This document shows, piece by piece, positions 21,701 through 29,628 of a DNA stretch of 34,782 bases. The position numbers and the translations under genes are program-made. Each line of letters begins with the position of its first letter. Within the stretch, counting starts at the first letter, position 1. The notes below the pieces were generated by a model. It did not search any database. It was not told the DNA's origin and saw nothing but the letters and a program-made list of their open reading frames with translations. Source of the DNA: an uncultured Actinomycetes bacterium (lineage in GTDB: Bacteria > Actinomycetota > Acidimicrobiia > Acidimicrobiales > RAAP-2); NCBI GenBank assembly GCA_903900235.1, contig CAIUMH010000111.1, positions 1 through 34,782 of the forward strand, read 5' to 3'.

Positions 21701-22226
21701 CCGGGTCCTCGACGAGGAGGTGGAGGCGCTCGCTGTCGGCGAGGGCAGCTCTGGTCACCGTCTCGTTGGCCGCCCGGTCGTAGATCGAGGCGCCTGAGGT
21801 GGCGGTCTCCCCGCTGCGGTCGCCCACCATGGCGGCGAAGGAGTGGATGGTCCGGGCATTGACGTCGTCGAGCCGCGACAGCACATCGGCCTGCCGTGCA
21901 AGCAGCCAGCGATGGCGCTCTCCGTCGGTCTGAGCCAGGGCGACCAAGGACTTCGACCACTCGTCGGCCGGCGTGATCTGTCCGCGCAGGATCCCGCCGA
22001 CCTCGGCAACCCGTCCGCGCAGACGGCTCTTGAGCTCACGGGCGGCCGAGCGCGAGAACGTGACCATCAGCAGAGCCGAGGGGTCATGACGCTCGTCCTC
22101 GAGCAACCACCTCGTGGCCAGATGGGTGATCATCCAGGTCTTGCCGGTGCCGGCGGACGCCGAGACCAGCAGCACCCGGCGCTCGAGCGCGCTCAGGTCT
22201 CCGACGATGGGGTCGAATCCGGCCAT
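18726..22226 (-). CDS. recB: exodeoxyribonuclease V beta subunit RecB
   Basis: A 1166-residue UvrD-type helicase-nuclease. The helicase motifs are Walker A at 23-30 (ASAGTGKT), LIDEFQDTDSAQW, GDPKQAIYTFRGGD, TRNYRS, MTMHGAKGLEFE and LIYVGLTRAK. The C-terminal RecB-family nuclease is intact: a His in GVAIHEVFE, D1050 (GSIDLV), D1067-x-K1069 (LDYKSN) and Q1096-x3-Y1100 (QGLLY). It drives 3'-to-5' unwinding and does all DNA cutting in RecBCD. The ATG at 22226 follows GAGGGAGGGC and shares one base with the recC stop (TGATG); the frame to 22253 is only overlap with recC. The operon order matches Mycobacterium. Confidence 0.97.
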   Translation of the reverse strand: MAGFDPIVGDLSALERRVLLVSASAGTGKTWMITHLATRWLLEDERHDPSALLMVTFSRSAARELKSRLRGRVAEVGGILRGQITPADEWSKSLVALAQTDGERHRWLLARQADVLSRLDDVNARTIHSFAAMVGDRSGETATSGASIYDRAANETVTRAALADSERLHLLVEDPEDAGASGVLKAKVLRNRVRSTAAAAVSLGGLDAHDGGPSKALAELPEIDESDRRAQAELLLELVQEAEHRSAEMMRLEASVTFDAMISAVYWDAVRGGDRSTSALADTFGLVLIDEFQDTDSAQWAIFKEAFVGKVPVVIVGDPKQAIYTFRGGDVVIFQDLLGQEAGGDDLMLSHQLTRNYRSAPDMLGRLNALFLAGQHPAISAYFDGLSFQAEDIGLARGWSYSTPLQTATRSLTEIRYSPVAAGQEDVTGGRVIIRDLTEHVPLARLGPDGRRPSALPYERNPDGLASPDDTKALITEDLVGVVAGYRDEGVALDEIAVLVRTNTMADLICSALRKAGISAVTSKTEQVFKSRAALQLRCLLWVLSEPTNPRRGGLLGSTWFRHHDLESLPSLARTLETHGPGALCRRALDTATTRTILSSEDPERSWTDIDHLFELLAAAHSRGVTASVALAWLEAGMTSNEEDEEARDALARRVESDGGAVTIMTMHGAKGLEFEVVLIPSIESAPGGKDFADLDGVLSTPEGRVFDLGRLTAKKVGDDSSSALDEERQRTDEAARLIYVGLTRAKSEMVAWISDLDRHDYKGKGERSRISKTSLWRLLVESLLLAETSELDEIAAICAAAGAPCAPDIEVVRPEPLEVGSSALARGGRIEVSTTDVVERPFIDESLRRWSYSALQVHGSSPSAAEVDVESGSAGPAYDGGVFAEDVAGDATARRKLGSSLFGGHAGNIVGVAIHEVFERVVGVFDSGETDRLEAEVVEAYRRAGITLGDPAAVTAEFATILRHGLGAQLDELSLDDLTALGADRVANEMRFTLPLEGRGPKSDRLTAIARLVAEHDADGAYAGFFTELASAPEQAARLFQGFLTGSIDLVAQVGDPTSPRFVVLDYKSNLLKEATAYDPEQLVGEMSLSGYPLQGLLYSVALHRYLARRMPGYAPERNLGGICYYYVRGAALPRATAGDGLARWDIPADVVTGCSDILAGRREA

Positions 22227-25200
22227 CAGAGCCCTCCCTCGATGAGCGGCCACCGTGAGCGACCGAACTTGTCGCGCACCTTGTCGTCCTCGGCCTCATT
22301 GATGCCGTCGCGCACCGCCGCCTCACGATCCTCGAAGCCGCGATGACGGATACGCAGCGCCGAACTGGCCATCCGTTGGTTGGCCGTCCCCCACCACCAC
22401 GTCACACCCATACCGGCCTGGCCGATCTGGGCAGCGAGCGCGGAAAGCGCGGTCTCACGCGTCAGCTCGCGATAGGTCATCGGGAACAGCAGCTGGTTGA
22501 TGAGGGACTCCGACTCCCCCGGCGTGCCGCCGAACCCACCTGACCACTGCGATGCAGCCGTGACCGACGCACCGGAGGCGAAGCCCGTCAGGGCCAGCGC
22601 CTCAGAGGTCTTCCGGAAGATCGGCAGCACCTCGTCAAGCCCGCGTCGGTAGAGGTCAACGAGGATGGCGAGGTGCTCGATGGCCACCGCGGCTGGAAGA
22701 CTGGCGGGCGTCGCTCGCAGGTCGACGATCGGATTGAGCCGGTAGGCCCCCTTGGGCACGGCGTAGAACTTGTGGGTGCGAGCCTCGGTCGGGTTCTCGG
22801 GGGCGAAGAGGGTCTGGACCCGGCACTCGGCGTCCGGGTTGGTCGCCCGCAGGGCGAGCAGCTCGATGAGCCGGCCGATGAGGTTGCCGGCATCGGCGTC
22901 CGCCTTGTTGGCCACCTTGGATCGCAGGTGGATCACGCTGCGGATCGGTGTCGACCCGGAGATCGTCCGGCGGGGCTCGAAGCGCTCCGACGCGGACGAG
23001 TGTGCGCTGAGAAGCGTCACCCGGCCGAGGTCGCCGAGATCGATGGCCTGGAGCTCAGGGGCCTCGGCCGACGTGACCACCTCGTGGTCGGCGAGGTCGA
23101 AGGCGAGGTTGAAGGCATAGAGGTCGAGCTGAGCCCGGAGCGCGGGGTCGCGCCAGAACAGGGCGGGGACGTCGCCGGTCAGCTCCTCGCTGCGGCACAG
23201 CTCGTCGAAGATGGGGGCTCCCGCCGCCGAGAGCAGCGAGAGTCCATGGAGGTAGGTGGCCTCGTCCTGGACCTCGTCGAGGAGGTTGCTCCACTCCGGA
23301 AGCTCCATGAGCGCATCGACGTAGGCCTCGCGGAGACGGTGCTTGGTGAGGTGGTCGACCTCGAGGGACGGCCTGACGGCTGACGCCTCGAGGTCCCTCG
23401 GCACCAACACGTTCTCGGCCTGGCGGAGATGTCGACCCACGGGGTCTCGGAAGAACTGTTGCAGCGCCGCAAGGCTGATCTCGTCGGTCTGGACGAATGC
23501 CTCGGACGGTCCCGCCGCCGGAGGCTCGTCGCCGAGGCGCAGGAGCCGGGCATCGAAGCGGGGACGGCTGTGCACGCCCGAGAACCCGTGCCGCCGGGCC
23601 TGGTCGAACTGCTCGTCGAGCACCTCGGATGCGCTGCGGCCCTCGAGCGCCCCTACGGCATCGAGCAGCTCGCTGAGAGCGATGGCCGGGTCCGTCTTCG
23701 ACCCCGTCGCCTCATCGGAAGCGTTCCAGGACACCAGCAGGGTCTCGGTGGCCGACAGCACGGCGGCGAGCAGGCCGCCGAGCACGCCGCGGCGCGGGTC
23801 AGGATCGCCGAGCGGGCGGCGAGCACCACCCCCCGATCCATCGGGGAGCAGGCTCATCACCTGGCTCGGCAGACTGGCGGAAGGAAGCTTCTCCTCGTCG
23901 AGGCCGAGAATGCACACCACCTTGAAGGGGGCGAAGGCGAAGGCCTCGAGGCCGGCGATGACGATGCCGCCTCGACCGAAGATCCTCGAGTACTGCCGAA
24001 CCTGGGCCATCGATGACCAGAGCTCGAGCAGCTGCTCGAAGGTGAGGGTGATCGAGTCCAGGGCCTCGTCGGTCGACAGCGACGCCTCGAGGCGGAGGAT
24101 CAGGCGCTCAAAGGAGTCGTCGTCTCCGTCGGGCGACGCCACGGCATCCATCCAGACCTCGAGCTGCTCGAGCCACGCGCCAAGGCGGCGGCGCTCCGGC
24201 GTGGCGTCGGCATCGAGCGGAGGCCGCAAAGCGTCCGCCTCCTCGATGATGCGCAGTACCGGCTGGAGCGACCCGAAGAGCGCCAGATCGCCGGGCTCGC
24301 CGACGGGGTCGAGCGGAGCAGCCGACACCGAGCTTCGCTCGGCCACCTTGGGCGGGTAGAGCGTGGCCACGGCGACGGCGTCGCTGACACGCTCCCACGT
24401 GCCCATGTCCGACGGGAACCCGGCGGTGCCATCAGAGGGGTAGACGCCGAACCGGGCGCGCTGCTCGGCGGAGACCCCGAAGATCAGCTTGCCCTCGTCG
24501 GCTCGACGTGCGAGCTCCTGGGCCTGGTCGAAGTCGATGCGCAGCGTCCTGGCCACCGCCGGGAAGCTCAGGAGTTGGGCGATCTGGTCGCCGGTGGCAT
24601 AGTTGCCGATGAGGCGCAGCAGGACGAGGGAGGCGCCGAGCCGGTTGCGCAGCCGCTCGGGAGTGACCTCGATCAGCTCATTGGGCAGGCGAGGTCCACC
24701 CTCGTCATCCCATGGCTGATACGACCAGTGGCGCTCGAGGGCGGCGGCGAAGCTCGTCGGGCTCGGGCTCACCACGAGGATCTCGTGAGGTTCGACACCC
24801 TCGGCGATCACCTCGAAGAGAGCGTCGCGCAGCTGCTCGACCTGCCGGCTGTCTCCGAAGCCGCCGAGCAGCCTGATCGACCGATCGCCCGCGACGGAGC
24901 TGAGGACCTCGCCATCGGCGAGGTGGCGCTGGAGCTGGCCGAGCCGGTTGCCCGACTCGTGCGCCGGGCCGTCGAGGAAGACGTGCTCGGCCTCGAGCCC
25001 GAGCCAGAGCGCCGTCGCCTCGTCGGCGTCGCGTCGCCACGAGGAGGTTGCCTCTGGGGTGGTCGTCGCCGACCCGTCCATCGCCCGGACCACCTCGATG
25101 CTGGGGACCGGCAGGAATGCCTTGATGGTCACCGAGGCCGAGAGTGCCTCGATCAGCTCGAGGAATCGGGGTCCGCCGGGGACATTCGGAAGACCGAAGA

Positions 25201-25744
25201 TGACGATCTGGCTCGGCAGGCCCTCGACGGCACCGCTACGCAGCCGATCGAGGACCTCAGCGCGCTGGATCTGAGGACCGGCAGAGAAGGCGTCGATGGC
25301 CTCCATCGCCTCGAGCACGGAGGACGGGATCATCGACCGGTTGGCATCCTCGAGAAGGTGGGGACGCCAGCGGACGATCTCGTCGATCGCCTCGGCCCGG
25401 CGGCGGGCCTCGTCGAAGGAGCTCAGGCCGAGCGCCCCGAGGATCCGCAGCGACGTCGCCTCGGTGCTCCAATCCCGCCACTCGTCACCGAGGGCCTGGC
25501 GCTCGATCTCGACCACGAGGTCCTTGGGGAAGATCGATCGAAGGTTGGCCGTGATGCCGCCGGCTCCGGTCGAGTCGACCCGGCTGAGCTCCTGGTCAAG
25601 CCACTGGCGCAGGCTCATCGTCGGGACGACCGTCCACAGCGGCGCCAGCGGGCCGCCGGGGGCGGAGAACACCGCCTCCCCGAAGGGCTCGAGCAGCCGG
25701 CCGAGATCCTCGCCGAAGGTGATCATGATGCTGCCGGCACTCAT
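22226..25744 (-). CDS. recC: exodeoxyribonuclease V gamma subunit RecC
   Basis: A 1172-residue protein with RecC-family features. The start (MITFGEDLGRLLEPF...TMSLRQWLDQEL) and the middle block (FAFAPFKVVCILGLDEEKLP...GDPDPRRGVLGGLLAAVLSA) are typical. The C-terminal region is an inactive nuclease-like domain. RecC is the scaffold that splits the strands and scans for Chi. The ATG at 25744 follows GAGGAGGG by 4 nt; the frame is open to 25903, but that part is His/Arg/Pro-rich spacer. It is first in the operon, with recB overlapping. It is divergent from pnuC across a 243-bp spacer, which must hold the recBCD promoter. Confidence 0.95.
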   Translation of the reverse strand: MSAGSIMITFGEDLGRLLEPFGEAVFSAPGGPLAPLWTVVPTMSLRQWLDQELSRVDSTGAGGITANLRSIFPKDLVVEIERQALGDEWRDWSTEATSLRILGALGLSSFDEARRRAEAIDEIVRWRPHLLEDANRSMIPSSVLEAMEAIDAFSAGPQIQRAEVLDRLRSGAVEGLPSQIVIFGLPNVPGGPRFLELIEALSASVTIKAFLPVPSIEVVRAMDGSATTTPEATSSWRRDADEATALWLGLEAEHVFLDGPAHESGNRLGQLQRHLADGEVLSSVAGDRSIRLLGGFGDSRQVEQLRDALFEVIAEGVEPHEILVVSPSPTSFAAALERHWSYQPWDDEGGPRLPNELIEVTPERLRNRLGASLVLLRLIGNYATGDQIAQLLSFPAVARTLRIDFDQAQELARRADEGKLIFGVSAEQRARFGVYPSDGTAGFPSDMGTWERVSDAVAVATLYPPKVAERSSVSAAPLDPVGEPGDLALFGSLQPVLRIIEEADALRPPLDADATPERRRLGAWLEQLEVWMDAVASPDGDDDSFERLILRLEASLSTDEALDSITLTFEQLLELWSSMAQVRQYSRIFGRGGIVIAGLEAFAFAPFKVVCILGLDEEKLPSASLPSQVMSLLPDGSGGGARRPLGDPDPRRGVLGGLLAAVLSATETLLVSWNASDEATGSKTDPAIALSELLDAVGALEGRSASEVLDEQFDQARRHGFSGVHSRPRFDARLLRLGDEPPAAGPSEAFVQTDEISLAALQQFFRDPVGRHLRQAENVLVPRDLEASAVRPSLEVDHLTKHRLREAYVDALMELPEWSNLLDEVQDEATYLHGLSLLSAAGAPIFDELCRSEELTGDVPALFWRDPALRAQLDLYAFNLAFDLADHEVVTSAEAPELQAIDLGDLGRVTLLSAHSSASERFEPRRTISGSTPIRSVIHLRSKVANKADADAGNLIGRLIELLALRATNPDAECRVQTLFAPENPTEARTHKFYAVPKGAYRLNPIVDLRATPASLPAAVAIEHLAILVDLYRRGLDEVLPIFRKTSEALALTGFASGASVTAASQWSGGFGGTPGESESLINQLLFPMTYRELTRETALSALAAQIGQAGMGVTWWWGTANQRMASSALRIRHRGFEDREAAVRDGINEAEDDKVRDKFGRSRWPLIEGGL

Positions 25745-25840
25745 CACACCCTCCTCATAACCATGGGTTGCATCTTGGCAGAGGCGTGTGACACCGATCC
25801 CGATCGATCCTCTCCTGCGAGATGCCTCACCCTGCCGTGG

Positions 25841-25858
25841 CGGATGCGGATGCGGATG
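25841..25858. repeat. hexamer repeat CGGATG x3 in the recC-pnuC spacer
   Basis: Three tandem CGGATG units lie in the divergent recC/pnuC spacer (25745-25987). The same spacer holds GTGTGACACC (25786-25795) and GGTCACAC (25894-25901), possible regulator half-sites. I see no riboswitch fold that I recognise. Confidence 0.45.
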
Positions 25859-25987
25859 CCTCGATGCTGGTCGAGGTGGTCGAGCTGGGCACCGGTCACA
25901 CATGGGTCGTAGCGTGCTGCTGGCACCCTCCCGTCGAGCAACGCCCGGCGATCTGCATATGACCGCAACACAGAGAGAGCATCTGCG

Positions 25988-26623
25988 ATGGACCTCCTCG
26001 GCCTCACGATCCCAACCTGGGCACTCGACTGGTCCGGCTCAGCCATGGTGGCGATCAGCCTCTGGTTCCTCTGGCACAAGCGGCAGGGCTACTGGCACTG
26101 GTCGAATGCCTCCCTGGTCCCCTACTTTGCGCTGTTCCTCACAACCGGCCAGTTCATGCTCGCCGGCCTCCAGGTCTCCTACCTGATCTTCGGCATCCAC
26201 GGTCTCCTGCTCTGGAGGCTCGAGCGCCTCCGCCGTCAGGACGGCCGTCAGTTCGCCCAGCGATCTTGGTATGCGGCGGGCTGGATCATCAGCCTCAGCA
26301 TCTTCCTCTACACCGTGTCGGTCACCAGTTTCTCTGACTCGTGGACCTGGCTCGAGTTCGCCATCGTGTCGGCCTCGCTACTCGCCAACATGGCCACCAC
26401 CCGGACCTGGCTGTGGTCGTGGTACCTCTGGATCATGGTCAACATCGCCCAAGCGGTCTACTTCAGCCACCTCCGCCTCTGGGGCCAGTTCGCCCTGCAG
26501 TTCGTCCTCGGGGCCATGAGCATCGAGGGCGCTCGGCGGTGGCGCCTTGAGCGCGAACGCGGAGCCATCCTCGCTGGACCCCTCGAGGCAATGAGCGAGG
26601 CATTGCCGAGGAAGGCACCATGA
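25988..26623 (+). CDS. pnuC: PnuC-type nicotinamide riboside transporter
   Basis: A 211-residue membrane protein with about six to seven hydrophobic helices. It has the aromatic PnuC pattern near the end (TRTWLWSWYLWIMVNIAQAV, then YFSHLRLWGQF, i.e. W..W...N....YF). PnuC takes up nicotinamide riboside by facilitated diffusion, trapped inside by phosphorylation. The ATG at 25988 follows GAGAGAGC by 7 nt. Its stop overlaps the nadR start (ATGA), and NadR is the kinase that would trap the substrate, so the context strongly supports the call. Regulation is not evident. Confidence 0.92.
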   Translation: MDLLGLTIPTWALDWSGSAMVAISLWFLWHKRQGYWHWSNASLVPYFALFLTTGQFMLAGLQVSYLIFGIHGLLLWRLERLRRQDGRQFAQRSWYAAGWIISLSIFLYTVSVTSFSDSWTWLEFAIVSASLLANMATTRTWLWSWYLWIMVNIAQAVYFSHLRLWGQFALQFVLGAMSIEGARRWRLERERGAILAGPLEAMSEALPRKAP

Positions 26624-27648
26624 CCACCGCCCTCGTCGTCGGGAAGTTCGCTCCGCTCCACCGGGGCCACCAGGACATGATCGAGGCGGCGGCCGAGATG
26701 AGCGACCACCTCGTGGTGCTCTGCTGGGCACGGCCCGACTTCACCTTCGCTGACAGCGAGACGCGCGCCGCCTGGATCCGGACGCTCTACCCCGACACCA
26801 CCGTCATCGTCCCGGCCGACCCTCCTGATGATGGCGCGCCCGGCGAGATCCACCGGGACTTCTGCGCCGATGTCCTCGCGGCCGAGGACATCTCGATCGA
26901 CCTCGTCGTGAGCGCCGAGGACTACGGAGACCCCCTCGCCGAGCGCCTCGGCGCCATCCACCATCGACTCGACCGTACCGAGCGCGGCATCTCGGGGACC
27001 ATGGTTCGGGCAGATCCCCACGGGTGCGCAGAGCACCTCGACCCGCTCGTCTATGCCAGCTTCGTCAAGAAGGTGGTCCTCCTCGGTGCGGAGTCGACCG
27101 GCAAGTCGACCCTGGCCAAGGCCCTCGCCGAGCGGTTCGGGACTGCGTGGGTGCACGAGTACGGCCGGGAGTATTACGAGCTTCGAGGCGGCCGCCTCAA
27201 CCTCGAGGACTATGTCGAGATCGCCCGCGTCCACCGCTCCCGCGAGGACGAGGCCGCACGCTCAGCCCGGGAGTGGCTCTTCGTCGACACCAACGCCCTG
27301 ACCACGATGATGTTCTCCCACCTCTACGACCGAGACAGCCTCGACGAGCTGCGACTCCTCGCCGCCGAGTGCGCTGATCGCTATGCCCTGACTCTCGTCT
27401 GCGACGACGACATCGCCTTCGAGCAGGATGGATGGCGGGACACCGATGACTGGCGAGGCCGGATGCAGGGCTTGGTCCTCGCCGACCTCGCCGTTCGCGA
27501 GATCCCCTACGTCGTGGTCTCGGGCGGCCTCGAGCAGCGGCTCGCAACTGCGACCGCCGCCCTGACTGGAGCGATCACCCCCTCGCTCCACCCTCCCGTC
27601 CATCCCGGCGACCTCGGACCTCGTAGCGAGGCTCCACCGGTCCGATGA
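26620..27648 (+). CDS. nadR: NadR: NMN adenylyltransferase / ribosylnicotinamide kinase
   Basis: A 342-residue bifunctional enzyme. The N-terminal nucleotidyltransferase has GKFAPLHRGHQ (residues 8-18, His14 and His17) and ISGTMVR (124-130). The C-terminal kinase has Walker A at 156-163 (GAESTGKS). It phosphorylates nicotinamide riboside to NMN and adenylates NMN to NAD. The N-terminal HTH repressor domain of the enteric protein is absent, so it is an enzyme only. It overlaps pnuC by 4 nt, forming a salvage operon. Its stop abuts the stop of the convergent HepT gene with no base between. The last ~25 residues are Pro-rich and disordered. Confidence 0.95.
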   Translation: MTTALVVGKFAPLHRGHQDMIEAAAEMSDHLVVLCWARPDFTFADSETRAAWIRTLYPDTTVIVPADPPDDGAPGEIHRDFCADVLAAEDISIDLVVSAEDYGDPLAERLGAIHHRLDRTERGISGTMVRADPHGCAEHLDPLVYASFVKKVVLLGAESTGKSTLAKALAERFGTAWVHEYGREYYELRGGRLNLEDYVEIARVHRSREDEAARSAREWLFVDTNALTTMMFSHLYDRDSLDELRLLAAECADRYALTLVCDDDIAFEQDGWRDTDDWRGRMQGLVLADLAVREIPYVVVSGGLEQRLATATAALTGAITPSLHPPVHPGDLGPRSEAPPVR

Positions 27649-27975
27649 TCATCGAGGTTCGCTGAGGATCGCCACGAGGTCAGGGACCGAGGTCGTTGCC
27701 ATCATCCAGATCAGATTTCGATCCACCCGGTGGTACATGTGGGCGAGGACGATGCGCATGTCGATGATGGCTCTCCAATCGACCGATGGGAATGAATTCC
27801 TGAACTCCTCGCTGAGGTGCGATGACGCTTCGCCGAAGACCTCAAGCAACCGCTCCATGGCGAGAGAAACCGCGAGGTCCTCGTCGAAGGCCGCTCTCCC
27901 GCGCTCCGCGAGTCGAGCCAGATCCTCGGCTGCTTCAAGGATGTCCATCTTCCGCTGAGCATCGGTCCGGCTCAC
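27649..27975 (-). CDS. hepT: HepT-like HEPN toxin
   Basis: A 108-residue all-helical DUF86/HEPN protein. The R-x4-H motif is at R74-H79 (RIVLAHMYHRVD), with Tyr81 following. HepT toxins are RNases or tRNA-cleaving ribonucleases neutralised by the MntA antitoxin, which adds AMP units to the Tyr next to the motif. GTG 27975 overlaps the MntA stop by 4 nt (GTGA). The order is antitoxin first, toxin second. The gene ends directly against nadR. Confidence 0.9.
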   Translation of the reverse strand: MSRTDAQRKMDILEAAEDLARLAERGRAAFDEDLAVSLAMERLLEVFGEASSHLSEEFRNSFPSVDWRAIIDMRIVLAHMYHRVDRNLIWMMATTSVPDLVAILSEPR

Positions 27976-28262
27976 AGGGCCACTGCCTCCGCAAGGATGT
28001 GCCCATCACGGGGCTTCAGCCCTCCAGTCGAGAGGACGTCGACGTTGACGCCAAGCAGGTCAATCAGCTCGTTGCGAAGCTGGATCAGATCGAGGAGCGA
28101 TGCGTCGTCGTCAAAGTCGACCAGAAGATCGACATCACTCTCCTGTGTCTCCGTGCCCCTGGCGACCGAGCCGAAGAGGAAGACCCTCTTGCCATGATGA
28201 CGACGGGCGCAGGCGGTGATCACATCAGCCTGACTTGTGACGAGCCGCGCCAGCGTTCCCAT
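27972..28262 (-). CDS. mntA: MntA-like minimal nucleotidyltransferase antitoxin
   Basis: A 96-residue protein with the minimal nucleotidyltransferase signature GSVARG (31-36), SDVD (42-45) and a third acidic residue at D75 (VNVDVL). MntA antitoxins oligo-AMPylate HepT. The open frame reaches 28361, but the ATG at 28262 lies exactly 7 nt after TAGCCT and the conserved fold starts soon after, so the shorter form is chosen. It is co-translated with hepT through a GTGA overlap. Confidence 0.88.
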   Translation of the reverse strand: MGTLARLVTSQADVITACARRHHGKRVFLFGSVARGTETQESDVDLLVDFDDDASLLDLIQLRNELIDLLGVNVDVLSTGGLKPRDGHILAEAVAL

Positions 28263-28269
28263 GACGGAG

Positions 28270-28275
28270 AGGCTA
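28270..28275 (-). promoter_or_regulatory. -10 box TAGCCT of the mntA-hepT operon
   Basis: TAGCCT (minus strand) is followed by 7 nt and the ATG at 28262 with no ribosome site, a leaderless arrangement. It is the same hexamer and spacing as before the gene at 541. Confidence 0.55.
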
Positions 28276-28357
28276 ACTGCTGGGTCCGCCACATCGGCTG
28301 AGGAAGTGGCCGAGTGAAGCGAAGCGCTCAACGGGCCTCGCCGTGACGAACGATTCA

Positions 28358-28969
28358 TCAACGGTTGCGCCTTGCGAACCTGCTGTTGGCGGACCTCGTA
28401 CGCAGATGGGTGTCACCCTTCTCCACGATCCCCCAGATCGGTCCATCCCCGGGCAACACGAAGTTGTCGATCAGCACCGTGGTCCCCGGGCCCGGGTTGA
28501 CGTTGCTCATGGCGGTGTCCGCCGGCATGTCGACGCAGTCGCCGGGATGGGCCATCTGCGGGGCGACTCCCTCCATGCAGAGGATCGTCTGTCCGCTGAC
28601 CACGCACGTCCACCCGCCGAAGGGGTGGACGTGGATCGGAGCCCGTGTGCCAGCCAGGCGGACGTCTTGGTAGGTCCGGACCTGCTCACCATCGTGCTTG
28701 GCAATGACAACCAGCGTGGAGCTTGCCAGCAAGGTCGGCCTACCCGGCGGGACCTCTCCGTTGAGCCCTGAGACGAGGGGCATGGCGTTGGCCTGCCCAA
28801 TCACCGACGCCCGAGCCCTCGACTCGATCCGCTGGACATTCGGAGCGGTCGTGGTTGCACCGCTGCAGCTGGCCGCGCTGGCACCCACCAAGCAAACTAG
28901 GAGTGCCTGCCACGAGCGAGAGGAGGCCGCATGGGAAGGGCTTGCGATCCGTATCGATGGTCTGACCAC
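28358..28969 (-). CDS. exported cupin-domain protein, probable lipoprotein
   Basis: A 203-residue protein. The N-terminus has basic residues, a hydrophobic stretch (WQALLVCLVGASAASC) and a Cys in a lipobox-like AASC, so export and lipid anchoring are likely, although Ala at -3 is not ideal. Residues ~105-165 are a small cupin barrel: APIHVHPFGGWTCVVSGQT with HxH metal ligands, then HPGDCVDMPADT. Function is unknown; cupins of this type bind metals or small ligands. Start GTG 28969 follows GAGGGT. That start is only 19 nt from the divergent DUF1810 start, so their control regions overlap or extend into each other's genes. Confidence 0.78.
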   Translation of the reverse strand: MVRPSIRIASPSHAASSRSWQALLVCLVGASAASCSGATTTAPNVQRIESRARASVIGQANAMPLVSGLNGEVPPGRPTLLASSTLVVIAKHDGEQVRTYQDVRLAGTRAPIHVHPFGGWTCVVSGQTILCMEGVAPQMAHPGDCVDMPADTAMSNVNPGPGTTVLIDNFVLPGDGPIWGIVEKGDTHLRTRSANSRFARRNR

Positions 28970-28975
28970 GGTCGC

Positions 28976-28981
28976 TACCCT
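28976..28981 (+). promoter_or_regulatory. -10 box TACCCT of the DUF1810 gene
   Basis: TACCCT lies 7 nt before GTG 28989. The intervening CGGAGGC could also serve as a ribosome site, so leaderless and led transcripts are both possible. Confidence 0.45.
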
Positions 28982-28988
28982 CGGAGGC

Positions 28989-29423
28989 GTGGCGACAGAC
29001 GACGGTGACCTCGATCGATTCGTCCGGGCTCAGGACTGCGACGGGAACTACCCCCAGGCCCTGGCCGAGCTCGAGGCCGGTCGCAAGACCGGCCACTGGA
29101 TCTGGTACGTCTTCCCGCAGATCGCCGGTCTCGGGTCGAGCTCCAATGCCGTCCTCTTCTCCCTCTCGTCGCTCAGCGAGGCCGCCGACTACCTCGACCA
29201 CCCGGTGCTCGGCCCACGGCTCCGCAGCTGCGCCGAGGCGCTGCTTGGACTCGACACGAGCGACCCGGTCGCCGTCCTCGGCAGCGTCGATGCCAAGAAG
29301 CTCCGGTCCTCGATGACCCTGTTCCATCGAGCCCGACCCGACGAGCAGATCGTCGTCGACGTGCTCGATCGGTTCTTCTCGGGCCACGAGGATCCGCTCA
29401 CCCTGAGCCTGCTCCGAGGCTGA
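28989..29423 (+). CDS. DUF1810 family protein
   Basis: A 144-residue soluble protein with the DUF1810 hallmarks in order: FVRAQDCDGNYPQALAELEA, GHWIWYVFPQIAGLG, YLDHPVLGPRL, KLRSSMTLF and DPLTLSLL. The family is widespread and its biochemistry is not established. GTG 28989 begins right before the conserved helix, and the open frame to 28698 is the antisense of the cupin gene. It is divergent from the cupin gene and followed after 205 nt by the phosphatase gene. Confidence 0.9.
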   Translation: MATDDGDLDRFVRAQDCDGNYPQALAELEAGRKTGHWIWYVFPQIAGLGSSSNAVLFSLSSLSEAADYLDHPVLGPRLRSCAEALLGLDTSDPVAVLGSVDAKKLRSSMTLFHRARPDEQIVVDVLDRFFSGHEDPLTLSLLRG

Positions 29424-29574
29424 CCCGCCTCGATCCCATCCGTCGTGTCACACCCGGCTGCCACGATGCTGCGCATGAGACGATTCGTGCGACACCAGAG
29501 GACCACCCTTCGGTCCGGGTCCCACCGTCGCCTCGTGGCCTTGTAGCGCTGCGGTCCCCGACCCCCTGAGGTCG

Positions 29575-29594
29575 TGCGGCGCTCTCGCCGCACC
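29575..29594. other. 8-bp perfect hairpin between the DUF1810 and phosphatase genes
   Basis: GTGCGGCG and CGCCGCAC flank a 4-nt loop, right after a smaller 5-bp hairpin (CGACC...GGTCG). No T-tract follows. It may be a weak terminator for the DUF1810 gene or leader structure of the phosphatase gene. Confidence 0.4.
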
Positions 29595-29628
29595 CGCACC
29601 TGCCCACCACGCCACGAGAGGAGTCCCC

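Noticed and set aside
24575-25912. 445-codon plus-strand ORF opposite recC
   Set aside because: It is an antisense shadow of recC, whose family motifs, operon overlap and codon bias decide the strand.
25745-25987. NAD-related riboswitch before pnuC
   Set aside because: The spacer is short and no conserved riboswitch core could be recognised. Only short repeats and GTGTGAC words are visible.
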